Both the position numbers and the translations under genes were made by a program. The notes below the pieces were generated by a model. It had not been told where the DNA came from. It searched no databases and saw nothing but the letters and a program-made list of their open reading frames with translations. From Geothrix edaphica (GTDB lineage: Bacteria; Acidobacteriota; Holophagae; Holophagales; Holophagaceae), in assembly GCF_030268045.1 (NCBI RefSeq), contig NZ_BSDC01000001.1, forward strand, positions 682,001-746,000: a stretch of DNA of 64,000 bases, read 5' to 3'. This document shows positions 59,395 to 64,000 of the stretch, piece after piece. The stretch's first letter is position 1. Each line of letters begins with the position of its first letter.

Positions 59395-59461
59395 CAATCC
59401 GGTATTTATCTATTTCGGATTCAGAATCAGGATCACCAGGATCGGGACGACCGGAGAGACA

Positions 59462-60652
59462 ATGCCCGCCATCACATCCATCACCCATCGCAGGGTCCTG
59501 AACTCCCACGTCGACTTCACCACCGAGTTCCTCGTCACCCTCGAAGATGGCTCCGTGGGCCGGGGGGCGTCGCCCAAGGGCGAGACCATCAGCATCTACG
59601 AAGACCAGAACCGGCCCATCAGTCCAGATGTCATCATCCGCCAGCTGGAAACCGACGGCTGCTTCCGCAGGCCGCTCGATCAGCAGGCCCTGGACGCCTA
59701 CTTGGCGGAGCGCTTCGACCAGTTCGGGCGGAACAACGCGTTCAGCCTCTCCCTGGCGTTCTACAAGGCCACGGAAGCCACGCAGTCTCCCTTCGCCTTG
59801 TTCGCCCGCCCTGCAGGGCCGCTCCAGCCGCCCCGGCTCTGCCTCAACATCCTGAACGGCGGATGGCACGCGTACACCAACCCGGTGCTCAGCGACTTCA
59901 GCGAGTTCATGCTCGTGGCGAGGGAGTCCGACCCCGCCACCGTCATCGCCAGCCACCAGACCATCCAGAAGGCCGTGAAGGAGCGGCTGCGCTCCCTGGA
60001 GTCCACCGTGATCTCGGGGAACCGCGTGCACCGGTTCCCGGTGGCGGACAACCGGGCGGTCATCGAGTTCCTCCTGTCGATCCGCGACAGCCTCGGGCTC
60101 GCCGGACAGTTCGACTTGATGATCGATGCCTCCGCCTCGGACCTGTGGAAGGACGACCGCTACCGGCTGGCCATCACCGACGGTTCGGCCCACACCAGCG
60201 AGTCCTTCCGCGACTACTGGCAGGGGCTCATCCGGGATTATGGCCTGATGTACCTCGAGGACCCCTTCCACGAGAACGACGAGGCGGTCTGGCGCGACCT
60301 GACCGCCGCCCAGACGAGCTGCCGGATCATCGGCGACAACTTCTACTCCTCGGATGCCGCGAGGATCACCCGGGGCGCCGCCGAGGGCTTCACCCACGGC
60401 GTCATCGTCAAGCCCAACCAGGCGGGTTCGGTCACCGCCGTGCGCCAGGCCATCGAGGCGGCCCAGCGCCACGGGCAGATTCCCATCACGTCGCACCGCT
60501 CCATCAGCACGGAGGAGACCTTCCTCTCCCTTCTGACCTGCATGTATGGCGTGCCCTACATCAAGATCGGGCCCCTGGAGACCGACTACTCCTCGGTGGT
60601 CCGCCTGAACGAGATCATCCGGCTGACCACCGAAGCCGCGGGGTCGCGATGA
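59462..60652 (+). CDS. Enolase-superfamily protein, divergent enolase homologue
   Basis: A 396-aa protein aligned to enolase along its length: VTLEDGSVGRGASPKG, LNILNGGWHAYTN, DFSEFMLVA, LMIDASASDL, YLEDPF, IIGDNF, VIVKPNQAGSVT, SHRS and YIKIGP. Metal ligands Asp222, Glu266 and Asp292, base Lys317, His345, Lys368 and Glu148 are conserved. The GDEGG loop, with the catalytic Glu211 of yeast enolase, is replaced by RFPVADN near 191-197. It is therefore unlikely to be glycolytic enolase and may act on another phosphorylated or phosphonate-like acid. It heads the operon; its stop overlaps the phosphatase ATG. Confidence 0.85.
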   Translation: MPAITSITHRRVLNSHVDFTTEFLVTLEDGSVGRGASPKGETISIYEDQNRPISPDVIIRQLETDGCFRRPLDQQALDAYLAERFDQFGRNNAFSLSLAFYKATEATQSPFALFARPAGPLQPPRLCLNILNGGWHAYTNPVLSDFSEFMLVARESDPATVIASHQTIQKAVKERLRSLESTVISGNRVHRFPVADNRAVIEFLLSIRDSLGLAGQFDLMIDASASDLWKDDRYRLAITDGSAHTSESFRDYWQGLIRDYGLMYLEDPFHENDEAVWRDLTAAQTSCRIIGDNFYSSDAARITRGAAEGFTHGVIVKPNQAGSVTAVRQAIEAAQRHGQIPITSHRSISTEETFLSLLTCMYGVPYIKIGPLETDYSSVVRLNEIIRLTTEAAGSR

Positions 60653-61269
60653 AGACCTCCATCAGCACCCTCCGACACGCCCGCACCGCCTACAACCAGG
60701 AGAAGCGGTACGCCGGTTCCATCGATATCCCCCTCAGCGAGCAGGGCCGCCTCGAGGCCGAAGAGGTGGCGCCGAAGCTGAGGGGCATCGCCTTCGACGC
60801 GGTGGTCACTTCGCAGCTGCGCCGGGCCCAGGAGACTGCGCGGCTCATCGCGCCAGCCGGTGTCCCCATCCTGCGCACGCGCCTGTGCAACGAGCGCACC
60901 TTCGGGATCATGGAGGGACTGACCTGGGATGATGTCCAGACGCTGGATCCGCCCGTGCTCATGATCTCCGTCGGAGGTGACCTCCACACGGTGAATCCCA
61001 GGAATGGCGAGCCTTTCGAGCAGGTCTGGGTGCGGGCGCGGAAATTCCGTTCCTACCTCTTCCGCCGCTTCGAGGGGCGGAAGGTGCTCGTGGTGTCCCA
61101 CGGTGTCTTTCTCCAGATGTTCCACGGCGTGCTCCGTGGCTCGACCTGCATCGAGTCCCTGGCCGTCTACCCCGCCAACCTGGAATTGCGCCGCTTCGAC
61201 TTCTCGGGGGACGCATTGGCGAAAGAGGCCGTGGTGAGACTGGGCGAAGTGAAGGAGGTTGCATGGTGA
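60649..61269 (+). CDS. Histidine phosphatase (phosphoglycerate mutase-like)
   Basis: A 206-aa protein of the histidine phosphatase superfamily: LRHARTAYN (His10 as phospho-acceptor, RHG motif as RHA), SQLRRAQETA (Arg), NERTFGIMEG (Glu) and VVSHGVF (second His). It could be a phosphatase or a cofactor-dependent mutase. Partnership with an enolase-like protein recalls the mutase-enolase pair of glycolysis, here in a sugar-polymer setting. It overlaps neighbours at both ends (ATGA with the enolase-like gene, 7 nt with the ATP-grasp gene). Confidence 0.9.
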   Translation: MKTSISTLRHARTAYNQEKRYAGSIDIPLSEQGRLEAEEVAPKLRGIAFDAVVTSQLRRAQETARLIAPAGVPILRTRLCNERTFGIMEGLTWDDVQTLDPPVLMISVGGDLHTVNPRNGEPFEQVWVRARKFRSYLFRRFEGRKVLVVSHGVFLQMFHGVLRGSTCIESLAVYPANLELRRFDFSGDALAKEAVVRLGEVKEVAW

Positions 61270-62213
61270 AGGTGGCCGATCCCCCCGTCAGCTGGCTGCG
61301 GGAGGGCATGAAGTGGCGCGAGCGCCTGCGGGAGCTCGCGGGCCTCTGGCAGGGGGCCTATTCCCGGATGCTCTATCGCATCTCCCCGGTCCTGCTCGCG
61401 AAGTACCGCTACCGCCGGGAGACGGGGCGGCGGCTGCGCCTGGACCAGCCCCTCACCTTCGACGAGAAGCTGTTCTGGCTGATGCTGTTCTGGCGCCATC
61501 CGCTCAAGACCCAGTGCGCCGACAAGTACGGCATGCGGGCTTACGCCATGGAGCTGGGCTACGGGGACCTGCTCGTGGATCTGCTGGGCGTGTATGAGAA
61601 GCCTGAAGACATCGACTTCGCCCTCCTGCCCGAGCGCTTCGTGCTCAAGGCGACCCATGGTTGCGGCTACAACCTCATCTGCCGCGACAAGAGGAATCTG
61701 GATTTTCGAGAGGCCCGCCTGCAGCTGGAGCAGTGGCTGAAGGAGGACTTCGCCAGTGTGTTCGGCGAGGTGCAGTATGCCGACATCCCCCGCCGCATCA
61801 TCTGCGAGCGGTTCCTGGACGACGGGAGCGGGGTCCTCCCCTCCGACTACAAGCTGCATTGCTTCCACGGGAGGGTCCACTTCACGACGGTCTGCACGGG
61901 GCGCGGGGCCGACGGGCAGGGTGCCGCCTACGACCACTACGACCGGGAATGGGCCGCTCAGGTGCCGATCTCGAAGTCCGGCGTGCATCCCGAGCGCTGG
62001 CACCCTCAGCCCGCAGGCTATTCGCAGATGCTCGAGGCCGCGGAGGCCCTGTCGAAGCCCTTCCCCTACGTCCGCATGGATTTCTATGCGGTGGACGGGA
62101 AGGCCGTGCTGGGCGAGATGACCTTCACCCCCGCCGGGTGCATCGACACCGGCTACACGGACGAAGCCCAACACGCCATGGGTGCCCTGATCCACCTGCC
62201 CGAACGCCTCTGA
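61263..62213 (+). CDS. TupA-like ATP-grasp protein
   Basis: A 316-aa protein of the TupA-like ATP-grasp family found in polysaccharide clusters. Signature pieces: LTFDEKLFWLML, CADKYGMRAYAMELGYGD, LPERFVLKATHGCGYNLICRDK, CERFLDDGSGVLPSDYKLHC, PFPYVRMDFYAVDGKAVLGEM and TFTPAGC. Lys and Glu of the ATP-grasp fold are present. The family name comes from teichuronopeptide synthesis in alkaliphilic Bacillus, where an amino-acid ligase role is proposed. Here it would ligate a carboxylate to an amine on the polymer or precursor. Confidence 0.88.
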   Translation: MVKVADPPVSWLREGMKWRERLRELAGLWQGAYSRMLYRISPVLLAKYRYRRETGRRLRLDQPLTFDEKLFWLMLFWRHPLKTQCADKYGMRAYAMELGYGDLLVDLLGVYEKPEDIDFALLPERFVLKATHGCGYNLICRDKRNLDFREARLQLEQWLKEDFASVFGEVQYADIPRRIICERFLDDGSGVLPSDYKLHCFHGRVHFTTVCTGRGADGQGAAYDHYDREWAAQVPISKSGVHPERWHPQPAGYSQMLEAAEALSKPFPYVRMDFYAVDGKAVLGEMTFTPAGCIDTGYTDEAQHAMGALIHLPERL

Positions 62214-62215
62214 CA

Positions 62216-63439
62216 ATGAAACGCCCCTGTCATGCCGTGATCGTCACGCCCTATTTCTGGCCGATCCTCGCCTCCTCCACGCACCTCATGAAGGACCTCG
62301 CAGAGGGGCTGGCCGAATCGGGACTGACCGTGACGGTGCTCACCAACGCGCCAGCCAACCTGACCGAGGTCGCCCTGGACCACCCGCGGCTCCAGGGTCG
62401 CATCCACAGGGGCTGGAATCCGTTCATCCGGCGGCTGGGCGTGCTCCCGAAGGTCTGCGAGTATGCGTGGTTCCTCGCCTATTTCGTGTTGAGGGGCCTT
62501 TTCGTCCCGAAAGTGGACCTCATCTTCGTGGCCTCCACACCGCCGCTGGCGGGTCTCCCGGCGGCCCTGCTGGCCCGGTTGAAGGGGGCCAAACTGGTCT
62601 ATAACCTTCAGGATCTCTTCCCGGATTCCGCCGTGGTGGGCGGCATGCTCTCCGCCGGAAGCCCCATCTACCGGATCCTGCGGCGGGCGGAAGCCCTCAC
62701 CTATCGCCTGTCGGACCGGGTCTCGGCCATCAGTCCCACTTTTTCGGAGCATGTGCACAGCCTCGCGCCGGGCACCCGCGTGGACACTGTGGAGAACTGG
62801 GTGGACACGGACCACATCCGGCCGCTGGAGGCCGCTGAGGACCAGGCCATCACGACCTTCCGGCAGGGCGGTGGCTTCGTGGTGCAGTACGCCGGGAACA
62901 TGGGGCTCATGCAGAACCTCGAGGTGATCCTCCAGGCCGCCCAGCGCCTGAAGGAGGACCGCGACATCCTGTTCGTGTTCATCGGCGATGGGAATGCCAA
63001 GGCCGGCCTGGAGGCCCTGGCCCGTGAGCGGGGACTGGCGAACTGTGTCTTCCTGCCCATGCAGCCCCTCGAACGGGTGCCGTCCGTCTACAACGCCTGT
63101 GATGTGGGCGTGATCCCGCTCAAGCCCGGGGCCGCCCATCTCGCGGTGCCCAGCAAGACCTGGAACTACCTGGCCGCCGGGCGCCCCGTCATCGGCTGCG
63201 TGGAGGACGACAGCCCCCTGGCGGCGGTGATCCGGGACAGCGGGTCCGGCTCGGTGGTGCCTCCAAGCGACGCCGAAGCGCTGGCCCAGGCGACCCTCGA
63301 GTACCGGAACTCGCCGGAGCGCGTGCGCGCGGACGGGCGGCGGGGGCGCGAGCATGTGGAGGCCCACCTGTCGCGTCGGATCGCCGTCGCGCGGTTTGCC
63401 CGGATGTTCAATGAGATGACGACGGAGGAAGGGACATGA
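62216..63439 (+). CDS. Glycosyltransferase, GT4-like (GT-B fold)
   Basis: A 407-aa glycosyltransferase. The N-terminal domain has VIVTPYFWPILASSTHLMKD and PKVDLIFVASTPPLAGLPAAL; the C-terminal donor domain has VVQYAGNMGLMQNLEVILQAA, FIGDGNAKAGLEAL, PMQPLERVPSVYNACDVGVIP and VPSKTWNYLAAGRPVIGC, matching the group 1 sugar-nucleotide enzymes such as WcaI/WbuB-type N-acetylfucosaminyl transferases. It adds a sugar during polysaccharide assembly in the cytoplasm. It starts 2 nt after the ATP-grasp stop and overlaps the aminotransferase ATG. Confidence 0.9.
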   Translation: MKRPCHAVIVTPYFWPILASSTHLMKDLAEGLAESGLTVTVLTNAPANLTEVALDHPRLQGRIHRGWNPFIRRLGVLPKVCEYAWFLAYFVLRGLFVPKVDLIFVASTPPLAGLPAALLARLKGAKLVYNLQDLFPDSAVVGGMLSAGSPIYRILRRAEALTYRLSDRVSAISPTFSEHVHSLAPGTRVDTVENWVDTDHIRPLEAAEDQAITTFRQGGGFVVQYAGNMGLMQNLEVILQAAQRLKEDRDILFVFIGDGNAKAGLEALARERGLANCVFLPMQPLERVPSVYNACDVGVIPLKPGAAHLAVPSKTWNYLAAGRPVIGCVEDDSPLAAVIRDSGSGSVVPPSDAEALAQATLEYRNSPERVRADGRRGREHVEAHLSRRIAVARFARMFNEMTTEEGT

Positions 63440-64000
63440 GAGATGCTTTTCTCGCCTACAATCCCCCGACCATCGGCGATGCCGAGCGGGCGGAGGTGAT
63501 GGACACGCTCCAGACACCCTGGGTCACGACCGGGCCCAAGACCGTGGCCTTCGAGGCGGCCCTGAAGGCCCGCCTGGAGGCTCCCGCTGTGGTCGCGTTG
63601 AACTCCTGCACGGCGGGGTTGCATGTGGGGCTGGTCGCCCTGGGGGTGGGCCCCGGGGACGAGGTGATCGTTCCCGCCATGACGTTCTGCGCCACCGCGA
63701 ACGTGGTGGAACACGTGGGTGCGAAGCCGGTGCTGGTGGACGTCTGCCCCGATACCCTGACCCTATCCCCCGAGGCCGTGGCCGCAGCCGTCACGCCCAG
63801 GACCAAGGTGATCCTGCCCGTGCACTACGCCGGCCATCCCGCGCAAATGGACGAGTTGGACGCCCTGGCCGAGCGCCACGGCCTCGCGGTGCTCGAGGAC
63901 GCGGCCCATGCCATCACCGCCCGCTACAAGGGCCGCCTGATTGGTTCCAGATCGAACCTGGCCGCCTTCAGTTTCTACGCGACCAAGAACCTCACCACTG
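63436..64000 (+). CDS. DegT/DnrJ/EryC1-family sugar aminotransferase (3' end outside window)
   Basis: The first 188 residues of a PLP-dependent aminotransferase: NSCTAGLHVGLVALGVGPGDEVIVPAMTFCATANVV, LPVHYAGHPAQMDELDALAERHG and VLEDAAHAITARYKGRLIGSRS, with the PLP Lys in FSFYATKN near the edge. The family transaminates keto-sugars bound to nucleotides. It shows that a dedicated amino-sugar branch continues beyond the window. Overlap with the glycosyltransferase is ATGA, with GGAGGAAGGGAC upstream. Confidence 0.93.
   Translation, partial: MRDAFLAYNPPTIGDAERAEVMDTLQTPWVTTGPKTVAFEAALKARLEAPAVVALNSCTAGLHVGLVALGVGPGDEVIVPAMTFCATANVVEHVGAKPVLVDVCPDTLTLSPEAVAAAVTPRTKVILPVHYAGHPAQMDELDALAERHGLAVLEDAAHAITARYKGRLIGSRSNLAAFSFYATKNLTT

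Noticed and set aside
58379-60496. A long N-terminal extension of proline dehydrogenase
   Set aside because: The extra 399 residues lie antisense to the enolase-like gene and have the composition of a shadow frame. The PRODH fold starts at the ATG at 59299.
1-64000. tRNA, rRNA, CRISPR arrays, insertion sequences or prophage
   Set aside because: I saw no tRNA T-loop signature in a plausible cloverleaf, no regularly spaced repeats and no transposase or integrase motif in any frame.

Overview
The window is gene-dense, high-GC DNA (roughly two-thirds G+C by eye) from a didermic bacterium. TonB/ExbB/ExbD, an OprB-type porin, outer-membrane export logic, a SecDF fusion, a tungsten aldehyde:ferredoxin oxidoreductase and abundant c-di-GMP domains (HD-GYP, two PilZ proteins) fit an anaerobic or facultative Acidobacteriota such as the Holophaga/Geothrix group. 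That placement is inferred from gene content and style only; I could not search databases. I see no rRNA, tRNA, CRISPR array, insertion sequence or prophage.

Layout. 1-5 kb: end of a FabD-like acyltransferase, an HD-GYP protein, a pseudopilin-like protein, a PBP4-type carboxypeptidase and an EamA transporter. 5-9.4 kb (minus): a NitT/TauT-type ABC transporter (double permease plus ATPase) followed by an OprB-like porin with a His-rich segment. Its leader carries a 17-codon ORF whose Shine-Dalgarno lies in a perfect 9-bp hairpin. 9.7-14.2 kb: a Ser/Thr kinase with TPR-like tail, converging on a MoxR ATPase plus orphan small protein. 14.3-17.9 kb: a beta-oxidation pair (thiolase, then a dehydrogenase/hydratase fusion) ending in a terminator. 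18-22.7 kb: an EF-G-like protein without the catalytic His, a PDZ/radical-SAM DUF512 protein and a second EamA transporter. 22.7-25.4 kb (minus): exbB-exbD-exbD-tonB cluster. 25.6-30.1 kb: tgt-yajC-secDF. 30.1-34 kb: an S9 hydrolase, an orphan secreted protein and an ArnD-like deacetylase. 34.2-38.4 kb: a compact AOR operon (4Fe-4S protein, AOR, FAD oxidoreductase, MoaD-like, orphan 91-aa protein). 38.4-50.2 kb: POT transporter, PilZ, phosphoesterase, a ThiE-shikimate kinase fusion, an ABC exporter, M28-PDZ peptidase, AroB, a TPR protein and a second PilZ protein.

50.3-64 kb looks like the start of a surface-polysaccharide or cell-envelope island. It holds a 1372-aa lipoprotein with six Ig-like repeats and a beta-helix, a BNR-repeat protein, a GNAT, a Cys-rich duplicated-domain protein with mosaic base composition, a second acyltransferase-like protein and a proline dehydrogenase. 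Divergent from the latter runs a tightly coupled operon: enolase-like, histidine phosphatase, TupA-like ATP-grasp, glycosyltransferase, DegT aminotransferase (cut by the window edge). That operon is the best candidate here for an undescribed pathway. The enolase homologue keeps the metal ligands and the lysine/histidine catalytic residues but lacks the GDEGG glutamate of true enolases, and it is coupled to a phosphatase, a carboxylate-amine ligase and sugar enzymes. The simplest reading is synthesis of an unusual carboxylated or phosphorylated sugar, or of an amino-acid decoration of the polysaccharide.
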